DNA from: Cognaticolwellia beringensis
Lineage (GTDB): Bacteria > Pseudomonadota > Gammaproteobacteria > Enterobacterales > Alteromonadaceae
DNA length: 64,000 nucleotides
Direction of reading: 5' to 3'
Assembly (NCBI RefSeq): GCF_002076895.1
Contig: NZ_CP020465.1
Location: 1,178,001 to 1,242,000 of the forward strand
The translations under genes were made by a program, and so were the position numbers. Shown piece after piece: positions 19,267-27,170 of the stretch (positions within the stretch are counted from its first letter, which is position 1; each line of letters starts with the position of its first letter). The notes under the pieces are model-generated. The model saw only the letters and a program-made list of their open reading frames with translations. It did not search any database and was not told where the DNA came from.

Positions 19267-20594
19267 AGAAAAAGAAGCCACCGGTCAATCTTAAAGCAGC
19301 GTTAACAATTGCAGCATCGGCCTTGTTGGGCACAATACCAAAAACCGTTGTCGCGGCTGAAAATACAACTAAATCTAAAAAAGCACTAAAAGACTCTAGT
19401 TGGGATTTTGAAAGTGCACTTTTATTTTATAGTGAAAGTGATCGCGTTTCAGCAGCAGAAGCTATTCTAAATGGTCAAAAAACCTTTGAAAACGACGAAG
19501 TATTAAATCTTAAACTTACCGTTGATGTTTTAACGGGAGCATCGGCGAATGGTGCAGCGGCTCAACCTAATGTGCAAACATTTACCCGACCATCAGGTAA
19601 GGGGAGTTATCAAACTCAAGTCAATGAAACACCGTTAGATGACACATTTAAAGATACCCGTGTGCAGTTTAATGCTCAATGGACCCAGCCATTAGCCGAA
19701 AATTATACCGGTAGCGCCGGCGTTCATATTTCAAAAGAGTATGATTACTTATCTCTCGGCATTAATGGCAACCTGGCGTATGACTTTAATCAGAAGAACT
19801 CAACGTTTTCAGTCGGGTTAAGTTACTTTCAAGATACTTTTGAACCAGAAGGTGGAATTCCATTGGCATTTGCATCAATGCCGGCAGCTTTTGGCAGTAC
19901 TATCGATAATAGTGATAAAAAAGCTGACTTCAATGCTAGCCGTCGCACTGATAGTGACGATAAAAGCACCGCTGATATCATGTTCGGCTTCACACAAGTG
20001 ATTAACCGCCGAATGATAATGCAGTTTAATTACTCTTACTCGAAGGTTGACGGCTACTTAAACGATCCCTTTAAAGTGTTAAGTTTGGTCGATAGTACCG
20101 GTATCGCGCAAGACTACGTTTATGAAAACCGCCCTGACTCGCGTCTTAAACAGAGTTTATACGCACAAACAAAATATCATTTTGAGCAAAACATTATTGA
20201 CGTGTCGTATCGGTATATGTGGGACGATTGGGAGCTAGACTCCCATACCATTGATTCAAAACTGCGCGTACCTTTATCACGTCAGAGTTATATAGAGCCA
20301 CATTTCCGTTTTTATAAACAAAGTGCGGCCCAGTTTTATCAACCGTTTTTAGTTGAGTTAAATACCCTACCTGAGTTTGCCAGTGCTGATTACCGTATAG
20401 GTGAGATGAGAGCTTACACGCTTGGGATAAAATATGGTACGACACTCAGCGACGGTAATAACTTATCATTTCGGTTGGAATATTATCGACAAGACCCTAC
20501 AGATGCTGGTCATAAAGCACTTGGTGCGCTATCCGAAGTTGATCTATATGAAAGCGTTAATGCGATTATTGCTCAAGTCACTTATTCGTTTTAG
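19257..20594 (+). CDS. DUF3570 outer-membrane barrel-like protein
   Basis: About 445 residues with a Lys-rich N-terminus, a signal peptide, and then alternating beta-strands ending in TYSF, consistent with an outer-membrane beta-barrel. The SESDRVSAAEAILNGQKTFENDE and LTGASANGA segments identify DUF3570. I chose the ATG at 19257 because GGAGG lies six bases upstream, inside the previous gene; the TTG at 19251 would lie too close to that site. The 10-bp overlap with the DUF4266 gene implies coupled translation. Function is unknown. Confidence 0.87.
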   Translation: MQLKKKKPPVNLKAALTIAASALLGTIPKTVVAAENTTKSKKALKDSSWDFESALLFYSESDRVSAAEAILNGQKTFENDEVLNLKLTVDVLTGASANGAAAQPNVQTFTRPSGKGSYQTQVNETPLDDTFKDTRVQFNAQWTQPLAENYTGSAGVHISKEYDYLSLGINGNLAYDFNQKNSTFSVGLSYFQDTFEPEGGIPLAFASMPAAFGSTIDNSDKKADFNASRRTDSDDKSTADIMFGFTQVINRRMIMQFNYSYSKVDGYLNDPFKVLSLVDSTGIAQDYVYENRPDSRLKQSLYAQTKYHFEQNIIDVSYRYMWDDWELDSHTIDSKLRVPLSRQSYIEPHFRFYKQSAAQFYQPFLVELNTLPEFASADYRIGEMRAYTLGIKYGTTLSDGNNLSFRLEYYRQDPTDAGHKALGALSEVDLYESVNAIIAQVTYSF

Positions 20595-20654
20595 AAAGTG
20601 TATTTACGCAGGGAACTGCTATTAAAAGGCTAAGAGAAAGGAAATTTTGTCAAT

Positions 20655-21551
20655 ATGCAGTCTGAACGTAATGTTGAATTAACAGTAACTGATGACGGCC
20701 ATTGTATACATTTTCAGGCCATGGCCAGCCCTTGTGAAGTGTTGATAGCAAATAGCGATGGTAAACTCGCTTTAACGTTAGGGGAACTTGTTGCCAAAGA
20801 AGTTTGGCGTATAGAAGATAAATACTCTCGTTATAAACCGACAAGTGTTTGTTCAGTAATCAACGAAAGTCGTGGCAAGGCCATAGCTATCGATCAAGAA
20901 ACCTACCTGTTATTAAATTTTGCAGATACATGTTATCAACTCAGCGAAGGGGTGTTCGATATTACCTCAGGCGTGTTGAGGCAAGTTTGGCAATTTGATG
21001 GCAGTGACAATATCCCTTCCGTTGATGCCGTTAAAAAAGTAATAGCCAATATGGGCTGGCATAAAGTTAGCTTCGATGAGCAGCAAATAGTGATGCCAGA
21101 AAACATGGAAATAGACTTTGGCGGTATTGGCAAAGAATACGCGGTTGATAGGGCGATGATTATTGCTAATGAATTTACCGATTTACCGGTATTAGTCAAT
21201 TTAGGTGGCGACTTAGCGGCAAATAAACCCCGTAAAGACAATGTGCCTTGGCAAGTGGGCATTGAGCATCCAGGTTTCATAGAACGCAAACCTATGGTGG
21301 TCAGTTTATTACAAGGCGCACTGGCCACTAGTGGTGACGCCAAGCGCTTCTTGCTAAAAGATCATGTGCGCTATAGCCATATTTTAAATGCTAAAACTGG
21401 TTGGCCTATCGAAATGGCTCCTCGTTCAATTACCGTTGTAGCACCGCAATGTATTCAAGCGGGCATATTAGCGACATTAGCGTTAATGCAAGGTGAACAA
21501 GCTGAAAGCTTTTTGACTGAACAAGAAATAAAGTTTTGGGCTATACGCTAG
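20655..21551 (+). CDS. apbE: FAD:protein FMN transferase ApbE
   Basis: ApbE proteins attach FMN covalently to Thr/Ser of target proteins in the periplasm. The 298-residue protein has the family motifs DFGGIGKEYAVDRA, VNLGGDLAA, TSGDAKRF and HILNAKTGWP, so the active site appears intact. It lacks a clear signal peptide and is shorter than E. coli ApbE, which leaves its location open. It lies 60 bp after the DUF3570 gene in the same operon. No classical FMN-binding target domain is visible in either partner. Confidence 0.92.
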   Translation: MQSERNVELTVTDDGHCIHFQAMASPCEVLIANSDGKLALTLGELVAKEVWRIEDKYSRYKPTSVCSVINESRGKAIAIDQETYLLLNFADTCYQLSEGVFDITSGVLRQVWQFDGSDNIPSVDAVKKVIANMGWHKVSFDEQQIVMPENMEIDFGGIGKEYAVDRAMIIANEFTDLPVLVNLGGDLAANKPRKDNVPWQVGIEHPGFIERKPMVVSLLQGALATSGDAKRFLLKDHVRYSHILNAKTGWPIEMAPRSITVVAPQCIQAGILATLALMQGEQAESFLTEQEIKFWAIR

Positions 21552-21858
21552 CTGATGCCGACGATGTTATTATTCACCATTCACCATTCACTATCCAGAA
21601 ACTGCCTTTTTAATTACTTACACCTATAAACGTTAAACTTATACAGCAATTTATTATCATGTAAAAAATATTTAGCTGATAGTGAATAAAATAGTTACAA
21701 AAGTGTGACTAAATCTTTACTTTACCTGAAAAAATCATCTTGTTGTGACTTGGCTCTTTCTAGCATTTAGTCAGTAATACCGTTAATCTATCCGTGATTA
21801 AATTCACCATTAATTTTATGATTTTAAAAACTGGTGAATAAACTTTAGGAGAATTAAG
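21552..21858. other. Intergenic region, no gene
   Basis: These 307 bp lie between apbE and the M28 peptidase gene. They hold a short ATTCACC repeat near 21575-21590 and the AGGAG ribosome site of the peptidase. I see nothing else in the region. Confidence 0.4.
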
Positions 21859-23508
21859 TTGAATTATATTCGAGAAAAACGCCAGCAAATACTTTCTGGT
21901 GCTGGTGCATTATTATTGTCGATGAGTGCATGTGCGCATGATAACTTCATTGAAGCATACAAGTCGTTTGATATTGACGCGATAAAAGCTGATGTTAAAA
22001 CCTTATCATCAGATAAATTTGCTGGTCGTGAACCCTCAACCGAAGGGGAAACATTAACCACCAATATGTTGATTTCGCAATTTAAAAAGCTAGGTTTAGC
22101 CCCAGGTAATGGCGACAGCTATCTGCAAGCTGTGCCAATGAATAGCATAGTAAGCGAGCCGGTTAGCCCATTAAAAATTGCAGACATAGCATTTGATTTT
22201 CCTAAAAACTATGTGGCAAGCTCACGCCAAACCCGTAAACAAATTAGCCTTGATAACTCTGAGTTAGTTTTTGTTGGCTACGGCATCAATGCTCCCGAGT
22301 ATCAGTGGAATGATTACAAAAATGTAGATGTAAAAGGCAAAACAGTTGTTGTATTGGTTAATGACCCCGGTTATGCCTCACAAGATCCCGCATTATTCGA
22401 TGGTAATACCATGACGTATTACGGCCGTTGGACTTATAAATACGAAGAAGCTGCTCGCCAAGGTGCAGCAGGCGCTATTATCGTTCATGAAACCAAACCG
22501 GCAAGTTACGGTTGGAATGTCATTGAAAGCAGCTGGACTGGCGCACAATACCATTTACCGGCTAAAGAAGTGAATGAACCGGTGGTTGATGTAGAAATGT
22601 GGATCAGCACCGAAAAAGCTCATGAGCTAATGGCGAAAGCCGGTTTTGACTTTACTGCCTTAAAAGCCCAAGCGTTATCGAAAAAGTTTAAAGCCGTACC
22701 ACTTAAACTTACCGCTGATATCAACGTTAAAAACACCATTACAGACTCAGTATCTAATAATGTTGTCGCCACCATTCCTGGGCGTATCAGCCCAGATGAA
22801 CATGTTATCTATATGGGGCATTGGGATCACTTAGGCTCTACGATTATTGACGGCAAGAAAGTCTTCTTCAACGGCGCACATGACAACGCAACCGGCACCG
22901 CAGGTTTAATGCATATTGCTAAAGCTTATAAAGTGTTAGATAAAACACCAGAACGCTCCATAACATTTATGGCTGCAACCGCAGAAGAACAGGGCCGTTT
23001 AGGCTCTCGTTACTTTGCTAATCACCCAACCATGCCGTTAAATAAAGTGGTTGGTTTGATCAACATGGACAGCCTAGATATTTCAGGCTTGAAAAAAGAT
23101 TTAACCGTGGTGGGTTTTGGTAAGTCTGAATTAGAAGACTATTTAGCAAAAGCCGCTAAACGCCAAGACCGTACATTAACACCAGAGCAGACCCCAGAAC
23201 GTGGATATTATTATCGTTCAGATCACTTCAGCCTAGCAAAGAAAGGCGTACCAGCATTAAGTGCAGGTGGAGGCTCTACATGGCTTAATGCCGAACAAAA
23301 AGCCATTGGTGACCAAGTATCTGCCTTAGTAGCAAAGTGTTATCACCAAACCTGCGACGAATACAACGAAAACTGGGGTTGGCAAGGCATGGTTGCAGAG
23401 CTACAAGTTTTCTTTGAAACAGGCTTTATGCTAAGTAACACCAAAGATTGGCCAAACTGGCGCGAAGGCAGTGAATTTAAAGTCGCTCGCGATGCCATGA
23501 TGAAATAA
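21859..23508 (+). CDS. M28 family metallopeptidase, secreted or lipoprotein
   Basis: The 549-residue protein starts at a TTG with AGGAG ten bases upstream. It has a signal peptide that ends in a lipobox-like MSAC. A protease-associated insert (about residues 130-270) precedes the di-zinc aminopeptidase domain. The metal ligands are visible in MGHWDHLG, AHDNATGTAG, TAEEQGRLGS, NMDSLD and YRSDHFSLAKKG, so the enzyme looks active. M28 enzymes remove N-terminal amino acids from peptides. It is monocistronic. Confidence 0.92.
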   Translation: MNYIREKRQQILSGAGALLLSMSACAHDNFIEAYKSFDIDAIKADVKTLSSDKFAGREPSTEGETLTTNMLISQFKKLGLAPGNGDSYLQAVPMNSIVSEPVSPLKIADIAFDFPKNYVASSRQTRKQISLDNSELVFVGYGINAPEYQWNDYKNVDVKGKTVVVLVNDPGYASQDPALFDGNTMTYYGRWTYKYEEAARQGAAGAIIVHETKPASYGWNVIESSWTGAQYHLPAKEVNEPVVDVEMWISTEKAHELMAKAGFDFTALKAQALSKKFKAVPLKLTADINVKNTITDSVSNNVVATIPGRISPDEHVIYMGHWDHLGSTIIDGKKVFFNGAHDNATGTAGLMHIAKAYKVLDKTPERSITFMAATAEEQGRLGSRYFANHPTMPLNKVVGLINMDSLDISGLKKDLTVVGFGKSELEDYLAKAAKRQDRTLTPEQTPERGYYYRSDHFSLAKKGVPALSAGGGSTWLNAEQKAIGDQVSALVAKCYHQTCDEYNENWGWQGMVAELQVFFETGFMLSNTKDWPNWREGSEFKVARDAMMK

Positions 23509-23646
23509 AGTCAAAGTCAAAGTTAAAGCTAAAGTTAAAATATCCATAAATGGCTAGATGAAAATCTAGCCCTTTTTTTCTCCATTATAAATTGTTTATT
23601 TGCAGGTCGTGTAGAAGAAAAAGTAGCGAAAAAAATTATTGCTCTT

Positions 23647-23785
23647 GTAGATCGGGCTTCAGCCCGTCAACGGTAAAACGATCGATTAAAGTGCAGGCAT
23701 CTGCAGAGATAGGGGAGGGGTTGTGAACACTTGTGCTAAACACCGTTAAATTTCATTTAACCTGATGGGCTGAAGCCCAACCTAC
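23647..23785. repeat. Palindromic-ended repeat element, family 1, copy a
   Basis: This 139-bp element begins GTAGATCGGGCTTCAGCCCG and ends GGGCTGAAGCCCAACCTAC. The two ends are inverted copies and each contains its own GGGCTTCAGCCC hairpin. It has no reading frame and looks like a MITE- or REP-type non-coding repeat. Confidence 0.85.
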
Positions 23786-23828
23786 ATAACCCTAAAATGA
23801 TATTGTAACGATGGCGAATAGTTCTTTT

Positions 23829-23853
23829 GTAGGTCGGCTGAAGCCCAACCTAC
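23829..23853. repeat. Minimal family 1 element (ends only)
   Basis: A 25-bp remnant runs GTAGGTCGG then CTGAAGCCCAACCTAC. It joins the left and right ends of family 1 with the whole interior lost, and it is flanked by the same 43-bp spacer as the full copies. It looks like an internal deletion through the hairpins. Confidence 0.75.
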
Positions 23854-23896
23854 ATAACCCTAAAATGATATTGTAACGATGGCGAATAGTTCTTTT

Positions 23897-24044
23897 GTAG
23901 GTCGGGCTTCAGCCCGTCAACGGTAAAACGATCGATTAAAGTGCAGAACCTGCATACATCTGCAGAGATAGGGGAGGGGTTATGAACACTTGTGCTAAAC
24001 ACCGTTAAATTTCATTTAACCTGATGGGCTGAAGCCCAACCTAC
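23897..24044. repeat. Palindromic-ended repeat element, family 1, copy b
   Basis: A 148-bp full copy with GTAGGTCGGGCTTCAGCCCG at the left and the inverted GGGCTGAAGCCCAACCTAC at the right. A 43-bp spacer, nearly identical between copies, follows it. Copy plus spacer makes a 190-192-bp tandem unit. Confidence 0.85.
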
Positions 24045-24087
24045 ATAACCCTAAAATGATATTGTAACGATGGCGAATAGTTCTTTT

Positions 24088-24234
24088 GTAGGTCGGGCTT
24101 CGGCCCGTCAACGGTAAAACGATCGATTAAAGTGCAGAACCTGCATACATCTGCAGTGTAAGGGCTTATTTATGAACACTTGTGCTAAACACCGTTAAAT
24201 TTCATTTAACCTGATGGGCTGAAGCCCAACCTAC
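24088..24234. repeat. Palindromic-ended repeat element, family 1, copy c
   Basis: A 147-bp full copy in tandem with copy b. It carries GGGCTTCGGCCC in the left hairpin instead of GGGCTTCAGCCC and differs in the AGGGCTTATTTATG interior. Confidence 0.85.
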
Positions 24235-24277
24235 ATAACCCTAAAATGATATTGTAACGATGGCGAATAGTTCTTTT

Positions 24278-24320
24278 GTAGGTCGGGCTTCAGCCCGTCA
24301 ACGGTAAAGCGAGCGATTAA
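24278..24320. repeat. Truncated family 1 element, copy d
   Basis: Only the left end of the element is present (GTAGGTCGGGCTTCAGCCCG and about 20 further bases), after which similarity stops. It marks the right edge of the tandem array. Confidence 0.7.
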
Positions 24321-24473
24321 AGCGATGGTTGGAATATAAATACCCAAGCTCATTTCATCTGAGTCCAAAACAATAAACTAAAGCCGTGTGACAATTTTTA
24401 TCAAATCACAGATAAAGTATCTGACCCCATTTTATTGGGTTGTCTTTGTTTATCAAATTTTAGGCGAAAAAAA

Positions 24474-24492
24474 AACTGCTAAAAAAGCAGGT
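24474..24492 (-). terminator. Terminator after the distal aberrant tRNA copy
   Basis: On the minus strand an AACCTGCT/AGCAGTT stem with one mismatch and a 5-nt loop precedes a T-run. It is a near copy of the terminator at 24691. Confidence 0.7.
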
Positions 24493-24501
24493 TCTTTAAT
24501 G

Positions 24502-24597
24502 TGGCTCCTCAACCTGGACTTGAAATAACCAACAGGGACAAACGCCTGTTTATTATAAGAGTACAGTCCGTTGCTCTACCAACTGAGCTATTGAGGA
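24502..24597 (-). pseudogene. Aberrant 96-nt tRNA-Asn copy (distal)
   Basis: The acceptor stem, the D-arm up to the CGGACTGT half of the anticodon arm, and the 3' T-stem half with CCA match tRNA-Asn. Two blocks are replaced: GATTA becomes 18 bases and CC becomes 9 bases (as read on the plus strand), a net gain of 20. The new blocks are near-inverted copies (AATAACCAACAGG against CCTGTTTATT). The normal anticodon stem and T-stem cannot form. It is probably a non-functional tRNA. It is identical to the copy at 25002. Confidence 0.75.
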
Positions 24598-24690
24598 ATT
24601 GTTCTTTTTACTATAACCGCTAGCAATAAAATTGATAGCCATCACATTTTATTGGGGTGTCTTTGTTTATCAAATTTTAGGCGAAAAAAA

Positions 24691-24711
24691 AACCTGCTAA
24701 ATAAGCAGGTT
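24691..24711 (-). terminator. Terminator of the main tRNA-Asn operon
   Basis: On the minus strand, AACCTGC and GCAGGTT arms form a 7-bp stem with a 7-nt loop. A run of T follows directly. It lies nine bases past the 3' end of the tRNA at 24720-24795. Confidence 0.85.
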
Positions 24712-24719
24712 CTTTAATG

Positions 24720-24795
24720 TGGCTCCTCAACCTGGACTTGAACCAGGGACAAACGGATTAACAGTCCGTTGCTCTACCAACTGAGCTATTGAGGA
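24720..24795 (-). tRNA. tRNA-Asn(GTT)
   Basis: A 76-nt cloverleaf with acceptor TCCTCAA/TTGAGGA, D-arm GCTC/GAGC and anticodon arm ACGGA-CTGTTAA-TCCGT (anticodon GTT). The T-arm is CCTGG-TTCAAGT-CCAGG and the discriminator G plus CCA are encoded. Confidence 0.96.
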
Positions 24796-24860
24796 ATTGT
24801 TCTTTTACTATTTTTACTATAACCGCTAGCAATAAAATTGATAGCCATCACATTTTAATG

Positions 24861-24936
24861 TGGCTCCTCAACCTGGACTTGAACCAGGGACAAACGGATT
24901 AACAGTCCGTTGCTCTACCAACTGAGCTATTGAGGA
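24861..24936 (-). tRNA. tRNA-Asn(GTT)
   Basis: Sequence identical to the copy at 24720, with all four stems paired, anticodon GTT and an encoded CCA. It is part of the same tandem array. Confidence 0.96.
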
Positions 24937-25001
24937 ATTGTTCTTTTCTATTTTTACTGTAACCGTTTTTACTTTAAAATAAAAACCATCACATCTTTAA
25001 G

Positions 25002-25097
25002 TGGCTCCTCAACCTGGACTTGAAATAACCAACAGGGACAAACGCCTGTTTATTATAAGAGTACAGTCCGTTGCTCTACCAACTGAGCTATTGAGGA
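25002..25097 (-). pseudogene. Aberrant 96-nt tRNA-Asn copy (internal)
   Basis: Identical over 96 nt to the aberrant copy at 24502, with the same two replaced blocks and the same extra hairpin in place of the anticodon 3' strand, variable loop and T-arm 5' strand. It lies between two normal tRNA-Asn genes and must be transcribed with them. The identity of the two copies shows that the change preceded a duplication of the array, or that conversion keeps them alike. Confidence 0.75.
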
Positions 25098-25163
25098 ATT
25101 GTTCTTTTACTATTTTTACTATAACCGCTAGCAATAAAATTGATAGCCATCACATCTTTAATT

Positions 25164-25239
25164 TGGCTCCTCAACCTGGACTTGAACCAGGGACAAACGG
25201 ATTAACAGTCCGTTGCTCTACCAACTGAGCTATTGAGGA
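25164..25239 (-). tRNA. tRNA-Asn(GTT), promoter-proximal copy
   Basis: A normal 76-nt tRNA-Asn, identical in its stems and anticodon loop to the other two. It is the first gene after the promoter at 25276-25304. Confidence 0.96.
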
Positions 25240-25275
25240 ATTGTTCTGAAAGCCTCTATTGGCTAACGGGGCCGA

Positions 25276-25304
25276 ATATTAAAGGCCACATGTCATACTG
25301 TCAA
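25276..25304 (-). promoter_or_regulatory. Sigma-70 promoter of the tRNA-Asn array
   Basis: On the minus strand, TTGACA (25299-25304), a 17-bp spacer and TAATAT (25276-25281) make a near-consensus promoter. A GC-rich discriminator (TCGGCCCCG) follows, typical of stable-RNA promoters under stringent control. It lies 36 bp upstream of the first tRNA. Confidence 0.85.
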
Positions 25305-25796
25305 CACAAAAATTAGAAAAAAATCATTTTATTGGTTGTTTGCTCAAATAGCAGGCATTGTTGGCAGCATTTCTTCATTTTTTGATGAATAAATGCTCAA
25401 GGTGAAATTTTGTTATCAAAAAATATAGTTATCAACATAATCTGTGGATAACTATGTGAGTTAAAGTGTAAGCTTTCGTGTAGTAAACGGTAGAATGCGG
25501 CTTACAGCATAGCGAGTCTTTATTGTACTATCTGTTATTTGTCTTTTTTAACAATAAGTTACTTTAGTTACGTTGGGTTTTTACTCATGCTCGTGTGTTT
25601 TTTGTTCAAGAGTGATATTTAACTCATTTAGCGTGCATTTATACAATAAGCAAGCTAAGTCGATTTTTCCTTGTTATATTATTTTTTCTTTAACTTGCTA
25701 TATTTTTATCTGAAATAAAATATATACGTAGCGAGTCCTACCACGATCTTTTACAATGGTAATTGTATTCGAATTATAACTTTTTCTGAAAAATTA
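25305..25796. other. Intergenic region upstream of the MATE gene
   Basis: About 490 bp of AT-rich DNA with no supported gene. It contains one perfect DnaA-box sequence on the minus strand (TTATCCACA, 25443-25451) and a one-mismatch copy on the plus strand (TTATCAACA, 25429-25437). These may be chance matches. Confidence 0.4.
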
Positions 25797-27170
25797 ATGA
25801 TCCAAACTAAAAAAAGTCACCAAATAAACCTACTTAAAGATCCTGTAGCGCCAACGTTAAAAACAATGACCATTCCGATGATTTACGGCATGATTTTATT
25901 GATGACTTTTAACTTAGTGGATACGTTTTTTGTCGGTTTATTAGGAACACAGCCTTTAGCTGCGATTAGTTTTACTTTTCCCATAACCTTTACCGTCATC
26001 AGTTTAACCATTGGCCTAGGCATTGGCACTTCAGCCGTTATTGCTAAAGCGCTAGGCAAAGGCGACAAAGCGTCGGCAAAAAATTTAGCCACCAGTTCAT
26101 TATATTTAGCAGCAACCATTGTCGGAATTCTTGCTTTTGTTGGCTATTTGCTCATTGACGAAACTTTCTTGCTTTTGGGCGCTAGCGAAGCACTACTCCC
26201 CTTAATTCATCAATATATGGACCTTTGGTTTTTAGGTTGTATTTTATTAATAGGCCCGATGATAGGAAACGCTGTTTTACGTGCTGACGGCGACACTAAA
26301 ACACCCAGCCTAATTATGGGCAGTGCAGGCTTAATAAACGCCATATTAGATCCTATTTTTATCTTCGGTTTTGGCCCAGTACCCGCGATGGGTATTCAAG
26401 GCGCTGCAATAGCGACATTAGTCTCTTGGGTTTTTGGTTTAGGCTATGTTTTATATATTTTAGCGGCTAAACGTGGCTTAATTCATACCCATTTAATGTC
26501 GATTAAAGACTTTATTTGCGCGTCACGTGATATTTTACATATTGGTTTGCCTGCTGCTGGCGCTAATATGTTAACCCCAGTAGCTTCGGCAGTTTTAACC
26601 GCTATTGTTGCTGAATACGGCGTGTCAGCGGTGGCTGCATTTGGGGTAGGTTCAAGAATCGAATCAATCGCTTGTTTAGTTGTGTTAGCGCTTTCAATGA
26701 CCTTACCGCCATTTATCAGCCAAAATTTTGGAGCGGGAAACATGAAGCGTGTTGAAGATGGCTACAAAACCTCAATAAAATTCGTTATAGCATGGCAGGT
26801 ATTAATTTATGTCGTGCTAGTGTTAGCCGCGCCATTTATCGCTGATATATTTTCTAAAGAGCAAGCGGTAGCTGATATTATTAAACTCTTCATTTGGATT
26901 TTACCCTTAGGTTATGGTTTACAAGGCGTAATTATTCTCACTAATTCATCATTTAACGCACTACATAAGCCGATGGTTGCCTTGGTATTAAGTGTTATTA
27001 GATTGTTTATTTGTTATGTGCCGTTAGCCTACCTGGGTAGTGTATGGTTTGGTTTAGAAGGCTTTTTTGTTGGCGCTTTACTTGGCAATGTAGTAATGGC
27101 GGCGATTTCATATAATTTATTTAGCAAACAATGTGAAAAAGATCGATTAACGGTAGAGGTTACTGCTTAA
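25797..27170 (+). CDS. MATE family efflux transporter
   Basis: The 457-residue protein has twelve hydrophobic segments in two similar halves. The MATE N-terminal pattern is [25 protein letters not shown], and [20 protein letters not shown] opens the second half. Proteins of this family expel drugs or metabolites using a Na+ or H+ gradient; the substrate cannot be deduced. The stop codon overlaps the uvrB start by one base (TAATG), so the two genes are coupled. Confidence 0.93.
   Translation: MIQTKKSHQINLLKDPVAPTLKTMTIPMIYGMILLMTFNLVDTFFVGLLGTQPLAAISFTFPITFTVISLTIGLGIGTSAVIAKALGKGDKASAKNLATSSLYLAATIVGILAFVGYLLIDETFLLLGASEALLPLIHQYMDLWFLGCILLIGPMIGNAVLRADGDTKTPSLIMGSAGLINAILDPIFIFGFGPVPAMGIQGAAIATLVSWVFGLGYVLYILAAKRGLIHTHLMSIKDFICASRDILHIGLPAAGANMLTPVASAVLTAIVAEYGVSAVAAFGVGSRIESIACLVVLALSMTLPPFISQNFGAGNMKRVEDGYKTSIKFVIAWQVLIYVVLVLAAPFIADIFSKEQAVADIIKLFIWILPLGYGLQGVIILTNSSFNALHKPMVALVLSVIRLFICYVPLAYLGSVWFGLEGFFVGALLGNVVMAAISYNLFSKQCEKDRLTVEVTA

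Noticed and set aside
23647..24320. Possible CRISPR array
   Set aside because: The spacers are the same sequence in each unit and the repeats are about 147 bp with palindromic ends, so this is a tandem repeat, not a CRISPR. No cas gene is in the window.
25001..25228. A 75-residue plus-strand reading frame containing PGLEPGTNGLTVRCSTN
   Set aside because: It is antisense to tRNA-Asn genes and the pattern is the well-known false protein from reading a tRNA backwards.
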